Part shown: positions 1-7,720 of the stretch, piece by piece
Layout of the letters: every line of letters starts with the position of its first letter
How positions within the stretch are numbered: position 1 is the first letter of the stretch
Assembly (NCBI RefSeq): GCF_000012305.1
Contig: NC_007204.1
Coordinates: 1,302,001-1,366,000 of the forward strand
DNA length: 64,000 nt
Direction: 5' to 3'
Source: Psychrobacter arcticus 273-4
GTDB taxonomy: Bacteria; Pseudomonadota; Gammaproteobacteria; Pseudomonadales; Moraxellaceae
Notes under the pieces: generated by a model
Databases searched by the model: none
What the model was told of the DNA's origin: nothing
Seen by the model: the letters and a program-made list of their open reading frames with translations, nothing else
Made by a program: the position numbers and the translations under genes

Positions 1-1
1 A

Positions 2-172
2 GACAAGCAATTTTCGGTGACGACCAGAGGTTTGGTTCAAGTCAGCTTAGCGCATGGCCATAATGTTTATTATGAATTGTCCTGTGATAATTCTGCGTGC
101 CAAGTGGCAGATGTAATCTTAGACGAGGATGGAACATCTTTACGAGCGCATTTGCTTAAAAACTGTCCTTAA
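2..172 (+). CDS. C-terminal end of an unidentified protein (partial)
   Basis: An open frame enters from the left edge and ends at TAA 170-172, giving about 56 residues that finish in LLKNCP. The fragment is hydrophilic and carries three cysteines, two of them in a CDNSAC pattern. No start is visible because the gene begins outside the window. I do not recognise the family. The frame has no internal stops and ordinary codon use, so it is probably a real gene end rather than chance. Confidence 0.45.
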   Translation, partial: DKQFSVTTRGLVQVSLAHGHNVYYELSCDNSACQVADVILDEDGTSLRAHLLKNCP

Positions 173-356
173 TGGGAAATTAATATATCGACATCAAATA
201 ACTGCTAATAGAAATCAATGGGATGATTAGCAAATAGCATTATACAAAATATGATGTGCCCAAATTCTAAAGCCGTTGGTTTGTTTTCGCATAATGTATA
301 TTATGTTAAATAGGCTGTTTTAGAGTTGCTGATATATAGTGTCTATGAGAAATTTT

Positions 357-1616
357 TTAATTATTCGTCATAGTATATATCAAGATAATTAAAACAGTCA
401 TGTGAATAATTTGGGTTGGAACAAAAGCAAGTGCGTATTGAAAACCACCAGTAATTGCCGCATTAATTGATTTAGAAATTGCATGTGTAGCTAAACCTAA
501 TAATAAGGCGAGCAATAAAATATGGTTAGTTGGGTTCCCTTGCATTACTACGGCAGCCATTGCTGCATGTATCTCAAAGATAGAAGTAAGTACGGTTCCT
601 GCAATAAGACCAGCGTCACCCAGCCATAAACTTAAACCATAAACAATTACTTGAATAATAGTAAGTGTAACTACAATGATACCTGCCTCTTTTAAACTAA
701 ACATGGGTGTATCAGTTAACTTAACTTTCTCTCCGGATCGAGTTTTTCTCATCAACCATATTCCAGGAATAATTAAAATTATTATTGCAATAATAGATGG
801 GAATAATAAAATTTTAAGCCAAGTAAAACTTACACCTGCAACAATAATAAGAAGTTGTACCAATGTTGCGACACAGGATATAAGGGCAGCTCCAGCATTT
901 TCTTTTGCATCTGCACGACCATGACGAACTTCTATTCCAAGGCTTGCAATCGTGGCTGTACTGGATACAAATCCTGATGCTAAAGCAGATAAAAACATGG
1001 CGTGGCGTGATGATAGAAGCCTCTTTGCCATATGTGCTAGTGCTTGAATTGCTAAAACCAATGTCAATAATTTTAAAATAATATAAGGATTTAGTACTGA
1101 ACCCCAAAGAGCCCTATTGGGGGTTAAAGGAAGTGCAATTAAAAGTAAAGCAAGTAAAAAGATACCATCTTTGAATTCAAGCTCAGTAATCCATTTAGTC
1201 GCTACTCCATGCATTGAATGCTTTGTCATTAGAAGGAAGGTAAGGACTACTGTAAGTGCAGCTGCATAAGAAATATGCCATAAACATAGTCCACCTATAA
1301 AATAGGTGAGTATAAAAGCAAGTTCAGTTGTTACACCTGGATCTTCAATTTGTTTATTAATAGAGATGATACTTATACTACCTACTATCAATGCCCCTAT
1401 GAGTCCTATAAAAAAACCGAAAGAAAAACAAATTGCCCCTAATAGAGAGCAAATTGCAAAAGATCTAATACCTGCAAAGCTGTGTTGATTTCCACGTTGT
1501 TTGCTACGCTCTCTTTCTAGACCAATGAGTAGTCCACAACCTAGTGCTGCAGTAGTTGCAGTAATTAAATTTTGGACAGGTTCAATCGTAAATGTATTAA
1601 CAATTATGAAATTCAT
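357..1616 (-). CDS. MgtC/SapB family membrane protein with DUF4010 domain
   Basis: A polytopic inner-membrane protein of about 419 residues. The N-terminal 140 residues match the MgtC/SapB pattern (GCGLLIGLERERSKQ followed by GIRSFAICSLLG). The rest is the DUF4010 region with paired hydrophobic helices and conserved small-residue stretches such as SALASGFVSSTATIASLG. Proteins of this architecture are widespread in proteobacteria but functionally undefined. MgtC itself is tied to survival under low magnesium. I chose the ATG at 1616, preceded by GGAGAGTGGG. An upstream in-frame ATG at 1643 exists only because an insertion-sequence end lies there, so the longer N-terminus is probably spurious. 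Family confidence is high, function unknown. Confidence 0.85.
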   Translation of the reverse strand: MNFIIVNTFTIEPVQNLITATTAALGCGLLIGLERERSKQRGNQHSFAGIRSFAICSLLGAICFSFGFFIGLIGALIVGSISIISINKQIEDPGVTTELAFILTYFIGGLCLWHISYAAALTVVLTFLLMTKHSMHGVATKWITELEFKDGIFLLALLLIALPLTPNRALWGSVLNPYIILKLLTLVLAIQALAHMAKRLLSSRHAMFLSALASGFVSSTATIASLGIEVRHGRADAKENAGAALISCVATLVQLLIIVAGVSFTWLKILLFPSIIAIIILIIPGIWLMRKTRSGEKVKLTDTPMFSLKEAGIIVVTLTIIQVIVYGLSLWLGDAGLIAGTVLTSIFEIHAAMAAVVMQGNPTNHILLLALLLGLATHAISKSINAAITGGFQYALAFVPTQIIHMTVLIILIYTMTNN

Positions 1617-1627
1617 CCCACTCTCCA

Positions 1628-1738
1628 TGACCCCTGCTGTCAAATCCGTATAACTAAACTTGGGAGGTTTTGATTACGCAGCATGACGATAAAAATCAAA
1701 CTACACCTGTCTTGGTGATCTATAGCTAAAATCTAATA
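1628..1738 (-). mobile_element. Relic of an IS3-type insertion sequence (transposase 3' tail plus terminal end)
   Basis: About 110 bp are clearly homologous to the block at 57465-57575 and, for the first 50 bp, to 60124-60180. The shared order is ACCCCTG(C/T)(C/T)GTCAAA, then a CTTGGG block, then TTACGCAGC. Read on the minus strand it encodes YRSPRQV, a stop, FDFYRHAA and a stop. That is the C-terminal end of an IS3-type OrfB with a premature TAG. The IS terminus lies at the left and touches the start of the DUF4010 gene. Nothing else of the element remains to the right. Confidence 0.75.
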
Positions 1739-1958
1739 CATGTATGTAGTTGTTCATTTTCATGAACTAAAAATAATTATTTATTCATAAAAATAAAGTA
1801 TTTATCTTATATAACAATAGCTTGTATATAGTAAAATTAATGAACCTTATTTTACATAAACATAAACCCAATAAACTGTTTTAGAGTTAATGATAGCACG
1901 GGTTTTAGATAATTAGGTTTCTAGTGCATTGGATACAGTCCGACATATCCTACTAATA

Positions 1959-2002
1959 TGCGATGAAGCTTCAAACTATGTGCAGTTTGAAGCTTCATCG
2001 CA
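1959..2002. terminator. Long perfect hairpin downstream of the nemA-like gene
   Basis: Nineteen perfectly paired bases (1959-1977 with 1984-2002) enclose a 6-nt loop, with CGATGAAGCTTCAAACT as the core of one arm. It lies about 80 bp beyond the stop of the minus-strand reductase gene. It has no T-run on either side, so it is not a standard Rho-independent terminator. It may stabilise the mRNA 3' end or be a relic of a repeat element. The rest of 1739-2080 is AT-rich and shows no gene. Confidence 0.5.
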
Positions 2003-2080
2003 CCGCTTATAGCCGTCGCCTGCTGCTGTGAAAACAAGGCTGTGATTGACCTTGTTTTATGCACTATTTTCGTTTTTTAA

Positions 2081-3220
2081 TTATTCTTGATAGCGAGGGT
2101 AATCACTGTAGCCAATGGCAGTGCCACCATACATCGTGGCAGGATCTACTTCATTGAGTGACCAATTATTGGCTATGCGTTCAGGTAAATCGGGATTAGC
2201 AATAAAAGGACGACCAAAAGCAAATAAATCACCATAACCTTTAGATAATATATCGACCGACTTTTGCACAGTGTACTTACCTGCATAAATAATACGTTGT
2301 GAAAACTCAGCTCTGACGGCTTGATAAAAAGGCTCTGGTAAATCAGGCGCATTGTCCCAATCAGCCTCTGCAATGGATAAGTAAGCAATGCCCGCTTGTT
2401 CAAGAACCTTAATCGCTTCAATATAGGTATGATGAGGATCTGCTTCTACCAGCCCTAGATACACACGAGTCTCATTAGTACTTGCAAATAAAGGCGCAAA
2501 ACGTACGCCTAAACGATCAGCACCAACCACATCACTGACGGCAGCAACCACTTCTTTTAAAAAACGCAGACGATTGGTCAGCGAACCACCATATTGATCA
2601 TCACGTGTATTGCTATGCTCAGAGATAAATTGATTCACCAAATAGCCATTGGCACAGTGTAGCTCTACCCCATCGAAACCCGCTTCTAGTGCGTTGCGCG
2701 CGGCTTGTGCGTACATAGCGACCAGTTCACCCACTTCTTCTGTGCTCAGTGCGCGTGGCTCACTTGGGTCGGCTAAAGCGCCCTCGCCTGGACCTGTCTC
2801 AATAAATACTTTGACGTTATTAGCGGTGATAGCAGATGGAGCGATAGGCTGATTTTGATTTGGCTGTAAGTTGGTATGAGACACGCGTCCAACGTGCCAC
2901 AGCTGAGCAAAAATAATACCACCTTTAGCATGTACTGCCTGCGTGACTTTTTTCCAGCCTTCAATTTGTGCTGGTGAATGAATCCCTGGCGTCCACGCAT
3001 AACCTTGGCCTCTTGGCTCAATCTGTGTACCTTCAGTCACCATAAAACCTGCTGAGGCACGCTGTGCATAATAGCTTGCCATTAAATCATTAGGAATATT
3101 GCCAGGTTGCGTGCTACGACAGCGTGTCAAAGGCGGCAGCACGATACGGTTTTTAAGAGTATAAGGTCCAAGTTGTATAGAGGAAAATAATGTACTGGTA
3201 TTTGGCATAGGTTGTTTCAT
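2081..3220 (-). CDS. nemA: Old yellow enzyme family alkene/N-ethylmaleimide reductase
   Basis: A 379-residue FMN-dependent, cytosolic NAD(P)H oxidoreductase of the OYE family, which reduces activated C=C bonds, nitro compounds and maleimides. Family marks are the N-terminal phrase LKNRIVLPPLTRCRS, the active-site segment HCANGYLVNQF (His/Asn that hold the substrate carbonyl), RDDQYGGSLTNR, and the C-terminal FMN-phosphate region DLFAFGRPFIANPDLPERI. Length fits NemA and PETN reductase (about 365 residues). The ATG is preceded by AGAGAG. The divergent LysR gene 161 bp upstream is its likely regulator, because OYE genes are often controlled by a neighbouring regulator. Whether it is NemA proper or another OYE branch cannot be settled by eye. 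Confidence 0.88.
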   Translation of the reverse strand: MKQPMPNTSTLFSSIQLGPYTLKNRIVLPPLTRCRSTQPGNIPNDLMASYYAQRASAGFMVTEGTQIEPRGQGYAWTPGIHSPAQIEGWKKVTQAVHAKGGIIFAQLWHVGRVSHTNLQPNQNQPIAPSAITANNVKVFIETGPGEGALADPSEPRALSTEEVGELVAMYAQAARNALEAGFDGVELHCANGYLVNQFISEHSNTRDDQYGGSLTNRLRFLKEVVAAVSDVVGADRLGVRFAPLFASTNETRVYLGLVEADPHHTYIEAIKVLEQAGIAYLSIAEADWDNAPDLPEPFYQAVRAEFSQRIIYAGKYTVQKSVDILSKGYGDLFAFGRPFIANPDLPERIANNWSLNEVDPATMYGGTAIGYSDYPRYQE

Positions 3221-3381
3221 AACACTCTCTTTTAAAGCAAACGGATAGGCTTATTCTTTGAGCCACATCCTTTTTTAAGGTTGAATGGCTGCGTAAGCAA
3301 TGTTGGTCAGCATAGAGTTTTATGGGTACAATTAGAAACAAGCCTTTATTGTTTGGGATACAATTATTAATGGTACATAAT

Positions 3382-3408
3382 ATGAATGGTATGAATGGTA
3401 TGAATGGT
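3382..3408 (+). repeat. Three tandem 9-bp repeats, each carrying an in-frame ATG
   Basis: ATGAATGGT occurs three times in a row (3382, 3391, 3400), followed by a near-copy ATGAATCGG. Each unit encodes Met-Asn-Gly. Copy-number change would keep the frame and only alter the number of possible start codons and N-terminal residues of the LysR protein. Confidence 0.85.
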
Positions 3409-4284
3409 ATGAATCGGCTTGATATCAAGCAGCTTAGAGTATTGCACGCACTGCTTGATCTACAAAATCTCTCACAAGTCGCGCGCAAAATGGGACTGAC
3501 ACAACAAGCGATTAGTGAGCAGTTGCGTAAGCTACGGGATTTGCTTGATGATCGTTTGTTTATTCGTCAAGGCAATAGCATGGTGGCAACCCCAAAAGCA
3601 CTATCGATGCAGCAACCTATCGGCGATATATTAAAACAGTTGGAAGTGTTGTTAGAGCCAGAGGTGTTTACGCCGCAAACATACAAAGGCGTCTTTACGA
3701 TTAGCGCAACCGACTATGCGACGCAGGCATTATTGCCGCAGTTGTTTAATATAACGCGCCGTGAAGCGCCTGATTTAAGGCTGATAGTGAGAGATTTTGC
3801 CTCAGACAATATCAATCAGCTTATTGCGGCAGGCGAACTTGATTTGCTGATTACTTTTCCAGAGTTTATCCCTGATAACTTATCCTATGTGACACTATTT
3901 GAAGAACAACATTTATGTGTGACAGGTTATAAAAACACCTTTGCAACAGATATCTTCACACTGGCGCAAGTTGCCGCACACCCGCAGCTGGTGGTATCAC
4001 CTTCGCGTGCCAATTTGCGCGGCTCGCATGATCAATGGTTTGCAGAAAAAGGGCTCAAACGCCATATTGTGATGTCAGTTCCTAGCTTCTCAGCAGTGCC
4101 AGATATCCTGCACACTACCGATATGATTGCCTTTTATCCTTCACGGTTATTACCAAACAATAAAGTTAAAGAGCTTAAAGTCGAAGCATTACCGCCTACC
4201 TTTAAGGTAATCGCGGCATGGCATCCACGTACCAGCGACAGCGGTATACATCGCTGGTTAATTGAACAATTACAAAACTTATAA
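3382..4284 (+). CDS. LysR-type transcriptional regulator divergent from nemA-like gene
   Basis: A LysR regulator with an N-terminal winged helix (LRVLHALLDLQNLSQVARKMG, with TQQAISEQLRKLRD as recognition helix) and a periplasmic-binding-protein-like effector domain from about residue 75. The sequence from 3382 is three perfect copies of the 9-mer ATGAATGGT followed by ATGAATCGG, so in-frame ATGs stand at 3382, 3391, 3400 and 3409. Further in-frame ATGs lie at 3370 and 3322. None has a strong Shine-Dalgarno sequence. LysR proteins normally carry only a few residues before the first helix, which favours a start within the repeat. It probably regulates the divergent reductase and itself from the shared upstream region. 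Confidence 0.85.
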   Translation: MNGMNGMNGMNRLDIKQLRVLHALLDLQNLSQVARKMGLTQQAISEQLRKLRDLLDDRLFIRQGNSMVATPKALSMQQPIGDILKQLEVLLEPEVFTPQTYKGVFTISATDYATQALLPQLFNITRREAPDLRLIVRDFASDNINQLIAAGELDLLITFPEFIPDNLSYVTLFEEQHLCVTGYKNTFATDIFTLAQVAAHPQLVVSPSRANLRGSHDQWFAEKGLKRHIVMSVPSFSAVPDILHTTDMIAFYPSRLLPNNKVKELKVEALPPTFKVIAAWHPRTSDSGIHRWLIEQLQNL

Positions 4285-4343
4285 TGTATAGGATTGGCCA
4301 ATCTTAAAGTTATCTTATTGAATATGCAGACTAACCCTATATC

Positions 4344-4511
4344 CTATGCAATACTCTCAAAAGAAGATATCAAATCTTTATCGGCGATGGATTGATCAAT
4401 ATTGCAGACTGCACGCTTACCAAATGCACCAAGATTGTAGTCTGCAAATTCATAATATAGAGTCATCACATCACCCATAATCAGTTTTGCTAAGTGGCGC
4501 CTTACTTTATC
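4344..4511 (-). pseudogene. Fragment of an unidentified coding sequence
   Basis: Between the LysR gene and the Fic gene, the minus strand carries an open stretch of about 55 codons ending at TAG 4344-4346. It includes MGDVMTLYYEFADYNLGAF and ends in SSFESIA. The composition is protein-like, but the frame is closed upstream by a stop and I see no ribosome binding site. I take it as the 3' remnant of a decayed gene. A 44-residue ORF from the internal ATG is the alternative. I do not recognise the family. Confidence 0.35.
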
Positions 4512-4602
4512 CTAATTGCTGTTAAATCAAGGCTGTTCTTTATCAACAAAAATCAATGTACGTACACCACTATTTCCATAAACATGTGCCTATACACTTA
4601 AA

Positions 4603-4648
4603 ATGCATTGAATAACCGTAATAATCTCCGCATAATATGCATTGAATA
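4603..4648. promoter_or_regulatory. Pair of 12-bp direct repeats upstream of the Fic gene
   Basis: ATGCATTGAATA occurs at 4603-4614 and again at 4637-4648, 34 bp apart, just ahead of the Fic start at 4680. Two same-facing copies in a promoter-sized interval suggest an operator or activator site. No protein is known to bind it. Confidence 0.35.
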
Positions 4649-4679
4649 GCATGATTAATCACCGTATCCTCTGAGAAAA

Positions 4680-5804
4680 ATGATGAAATATGTGACCTAC
4701 AATCATGAAAAACCAGATTGGACAAAGTGGCGCTGGTCAGATAAACAGTTGCTACCATTGGTTAGCCGTGTACGGATATTACAAGGCCATCTGCTAGGAC
4801 AGCTATCAACATTAGGGTTTGACTTAAACGTTGAAGCACAGTTGGATGCAGTGACACTTGAAGTGGTTAAAACATCTGAGATTGAAGGTGAGACGCTGAA
4901 TAATGAGCAGGTGCGCTCTTCTGTTGCGCGTCACTTGGGTATAGACACTAGTGACATGCCAGCAGCGACGCGTGAGATTGATGCCATCGTTGAGATGATG
5001 CTCGCAGCCACCTATAGCTATCAATCGCCGCTGGCACTGACTGACTTGTTGGGGTGGCATCACGCTTTGTTTCCAACAGGATATAGTGGTCTGTATCGTA
5101 TTAACACGGGGGGAATCCGTGATGATAGCAAAGGGCCTATGCAAGTAGTCTCTGGTGGCTACGGACGCGAGCAGGTTCATTTCGTAGCACCAAGTGCTGA
5201 TAGACTACCTATAGAATTAGAGCGTTTCTTGTTATGGTTCAATACAGCAACTGATGAGCAGGATAATTTAGATCTGGTTATCAAAGCAGGTATCGCTCAT
5301 TTATGGTTTGTCACATTACACCCTTTTGATGATGGCAATGGCCGCTTAACTCGTGCCATCACCGAGCGTGTGCTAGCGCAAAGTGATGATAGTCAGCAGC
5401 GCTTCTATAGTATGTCGGCCCAAATACTCAAGCAGCGTAATGACTATTACAAAATACTAGAGCGCACGCAAAAAGGCGACTCGGATGTGACTGAGTGGCT
5501 AATTTGGTTTTTACAGACACTAGAGCAAGCACTGTTATCTGCACAGACAACAACCAATAAGATTATTAGCAAAGCAGGTTTTTGGCAAACGCATCGTCAA
5601 CAAGCGCTAAATACAAGACAGGTGACTGTGCTCAATATTTTACTGACGAACTTTTATGGCAAACTGACGACCAAAAAATGGGCGACGATCACTAAGTGTT
5701 CAGCTGATACTGCATTAAGGGACATTAATGACTTAGTAGAAAAAGGCATGTTAAAAAAATCTGATGCCTCAGGGCGTAGTACGAGTTATGAGGTGATGCT
5801 GTAA
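4680..5804 (+). CDS. Fic family protein (DUF4172 N-terminus), probable AMPylase
   Basis: A 374-residue Fic-domain protein. An N-terminal helical DUF4172-like region (roughly 1-110) carries the inhibitory motif T65-S-E-I-E69-G70, matching (S/T)xxxE(G/N). In this family the Glu blocks ATP placement in the active site. The Fic core holds HPFDDGNGRLTR from residue 214, a complete HxFx(D/E)GNGRxxR motif, so AMP transfer is expected to be possible. The C-terminal 70 residues form a winged-helix-like domain (STALRDINDLVEKGML-type pattern). An internal inhibitory motif means no separate antitoxin is needed, and none is present. A second ATG lies three bases downstream. The target protein is unknown. 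Confidence 0.9.
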   Translation: MMKYVTYNHEKPDWTKWRWSDKQLLPLVSRVRILQGHLLGQLSTLGFDLNVEAQLDAVTLEVVKTSEIEGETLNNEQVRSSVARHLGIDTSDMPAATREIDAIVEMMLAATYSYQSPLALTDLLGWHHALFPTGYSGLYRINTGGIRDDSKGPMQVVSGGYGREQVHFVAPSADRLPIELERFLLWFNTATDEQDNLDLVIKAGIAHLWFVTLHPFDDGNGRLTRAITERVLAQSDDSQQRFYSMSAQILKQRNDYYKILERTQKGDSDVTEWLIWFLQTLEQALLSAQTTTNKIISKAGFWQTHRQQALNTRQVTVLNILLTNFYGKLTTKKWATITKCSADTALRDINDLVEKGMLKKSDASGRSTSYEVML

Positions 5805-5993
5805 ACTCAATAACCTAACATAAATACAGCGTACTACCCTGCTTGCCAGCCTATTACACCTTTTCTGAAACAGTCAATCATTTCAGAGTAGTAATATTGA
5901 ACCCTTATCATAACAGGTGGTGGCATCGATTGAAGCATAGCTTATATGAAATGTATGAGATACATGATGTGGCTAATACTAAAGCTCAGCACA

Positions 5994-6036
5994 TAAAAAA
6001 CCCTTTAAGCGATAGATGATAGCACTTAAAGGGTTT
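5994..6036 (-). terminator. Rho-independent terminator of the 5-oxoproline operon
   Basis: Arms AACCCTTTAAG and CTTAAAGGGTT enclose a loop of about 17 nt. On the minus strand the hairpin is followed by a T-run. It lies about 30 bp past the stop of the last gene of the minus-strand operon (6064). It could also stop transcription arriving from the Fic gene, since A/T runs occur on both sides. Confidence 0.75.
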
Positions 6037-6063
6037 AGATTCGGTTGGATTTAATACCCATTT

Positions 6064-6486
6064 TTAACTACGGGCTAACGCGAAAATAGGCTGCCCATAT
6101 TCAACGTTCTGTCCACTTTCAACCAAAACTGCCGTGACAATAGCTTCTTGATTACTAATCACTGGCTGCAAACGGGTCAATTCGTCAATGAAGCAAATGG
6201 TTTGACCTTTTTGAATATAGTCTCCTTCTTTGACTAAGTTGTCTGTTGCATCGTCTTCACTTAAGTAGACCTGTCCCACGTAAGTGGCACATACTTGCAA
6301 GACATCATCACCCTTCTGTTCAGGCTCATGAGTAGGCGTGGCATCTATAGAATTAGAGCTGACACTACTCTGCACACCTAGATTGTTAACCACCTTAATA
6401 GACTGCCCGTTGTCTGCAATCGTGACTTCATGCAACTGACTACTTTCAATCAGTTTGACCACACGTGCTATTTGCTCTATATCCAT
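6064..6486 (-). CDS. BCCP-like protein lacking the biotinylation lysine
   Basis: A 140-residue relative of the biotin carboxyl carrier protein. The N-terminal helical segment (MDIEQIARVVKLIESSQLHE) and a linker are followed by a lipoyl/biotinyl-fold domain from about residue 62. The site that should read E-A-M-K-M reads D101-E-L-T-R105, so by my alignment Thr104 replaces the biotin-accepting Lys and no lysine is nearby. The rest of the fold is conserved (EGDYIQKGQTICFID, then GQNVEYGQPIF). It is the last gene of the operon, 23 bp after the transporter, with an AAGGA ribosome site. It is not a normal carrier. It could be a structural or regulatory subunit, or bind another group. Confidence 0.85.
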   Translation of the reverse strand: MDIEQIARVVKLIESSQLHEVTIADNGQSIKVVNNLGVQSSVSSNSIDATPTHEPEQKGDDVLQVCATYVGQVYLSEDDATDNLVKEGDYIQKGQTICFIDELTRLQPVISNQEAIVTAVLVESGQNVEYGQPIFALARS

Positions 6487-6509
6487 AATACATTCCTTAC
6501 CTTAATTTT

Positions 6510-7697
6510 TTAATTCATGCCAAGGTATTTAGCAATGGTCATGACGCTCAAAATACTCATGACGATGGCGATTAACCAACCAAATACCGCAATCCAAATA
6601 GGGTGCTTATAATTGCCAACGATATTTTTTCTGTAGGCGGCAATCAGAATAATGACCATAGCGATAGGTAAAACCAAACCATTTAACGTACCGACCAATA
6701 CCAGTACTTGTGCAGGCTTACCGATAGTGGCAAATACCATTGTTGAGATAACGATGAAACCAATAATAAAGTAGCGTTTGTGCTTTTCAATGAATGGATG
6801 AAAGTTGGTCATAAAAGACACAGAGGTATAAGCAGCACCAATAACCGAGGTCACAGAAGCAGCCCAAATCACCATACCAAAGATAACTTTACCTGCATTT
6901 CCTAAAATATATTCAAAAGGCGACATGGCTGGGTTGGCGGGATCCAATGCAAAGCCTTGAGACACCACACCTAATACCGCAAGGAATAAAAACACGCGAA
7001 TCACAGAGGCAATTAAAATACCAGAGACAGAGCTTCTGGTCACTGAGCTTAAGTTCTCTTCTCCGCTGACACCTGCTTCTAATAAGCGATGCGCACCTGA
7101 GAAGGTAATATAACCGCCAACCGTACCACCTACTAGCGTCACGATAGCGACTGCATCAATCTTGTCAGGCATGATGGTTTTACTGACGGCTTCTGCTAAT
7201 GGTGGGTCAGATTTAAAGACCACATAAATGACCAATACAATAAGGATAAAGCCCATCAACTGAGCGAATTTATCCATCATAGGACCCGTTTCTCGGCCCA
7301 AAAATATGGCGACTGCAATCACACCACTAATCAGCGCACCTGTGATAGGCGACATATTAAACATGGACTGCATACCAAGTCCTGCACCGCCAATATTACC
7401 AATATTGAAAGCAAGACCACCCGCAATAATCAAAAAAGCGAGCAAGTAACCGACACCAGGGAACACCAAGTTGGCGATTTCCTGTGCACGTTTTTTGGAG
7501 ACAGCGACTACTCGCCAAACGTTAAGCTGGACCCCAATGTCCATAATAATAGATATTAAGATAACAAAGCCAAAACTTGCCATTAGGCTTTCGGTGAATG
7601 TGGCGGTTTGGGTCAAAAACCCTGGCCCTACTGCTGATGTGGCCATCAGAAAGGCCGCGCCTAAAATGGCGGTATTGTGTTTTTTTAGGGTACTCAT
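6510..7697 (-). CDS. NRAMP-fold transporter (YcsG-like) in the 5-oxoprolinase operon
   Basis: An inner-membrane protein of about 395 residues with roughly 11 hydrophobic segments and NRAMP-family spacing. In canonical NRAMP metal transporters TM1 carries DPGN and TM6 carries MPH. Here the TM1 region reads SAVGPGFLTQT and the TM6 region reads GGTVGGYITFSGAHRLLEAG, so the metal-binding residues are absent. B. subtilis ycsG, next to the PxpA homologue ycsF, is the matching neighbourhood. Context suggests uptake of 5-oxoproline or a related acid (inference). The ATG at 7697 is chosen because AAGGA stands six bases ahead. An ATG at 7703 is too close to it. pxpA lies 23 bp upstream. Confidence 0.85.
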   Translation of the reverse strand: MSTLKKHNTAILGAAFLMATSAVGPGFLTQTATFTESLMASFGFVILISIIMDIGVQLNVWRVVAVSKKRAQEIANLVFPGVGYLLAFLIIAGGLAFNIGNIGGAGLGMQSMFNMSPITGALISGVIAVAIFLGRETGPMMDKFAQLMGFILIVLVIYVVFKSDPPLAEAVSKTIMPDKIDAVAIVTLVGGTVGGYITFSGAHRLLEAGVSGEENLSSVTRSSVSGILIASVIRVFLFLAVLGVVSQGFALDPANPAMSPFEYILGNAGKVIFGMVIWAASVTSVIGAAYTSVSFMTNFHPFIEKHKRYFIIGFIVISTMVFATIGKPAQVLVLVGTLNGLVLPIAMVIILIAAYRKNIVGNYKHPIWIAVFGWLIAIVMSILSVMTIAKYLGMN

Positions 7698-7720
7698 AAA
7701 CATCCTTGTTCTATATGGGA

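Noticed and set aside
3153..3488. Minus-strand 111-codon frame across the nemA-LysR gap
   Set aside because: It overlaps both genes' starts, has a Ser/Cys/Ile-rich composition and reads the LysR ATG repeats in reverse, so it is a shadow.
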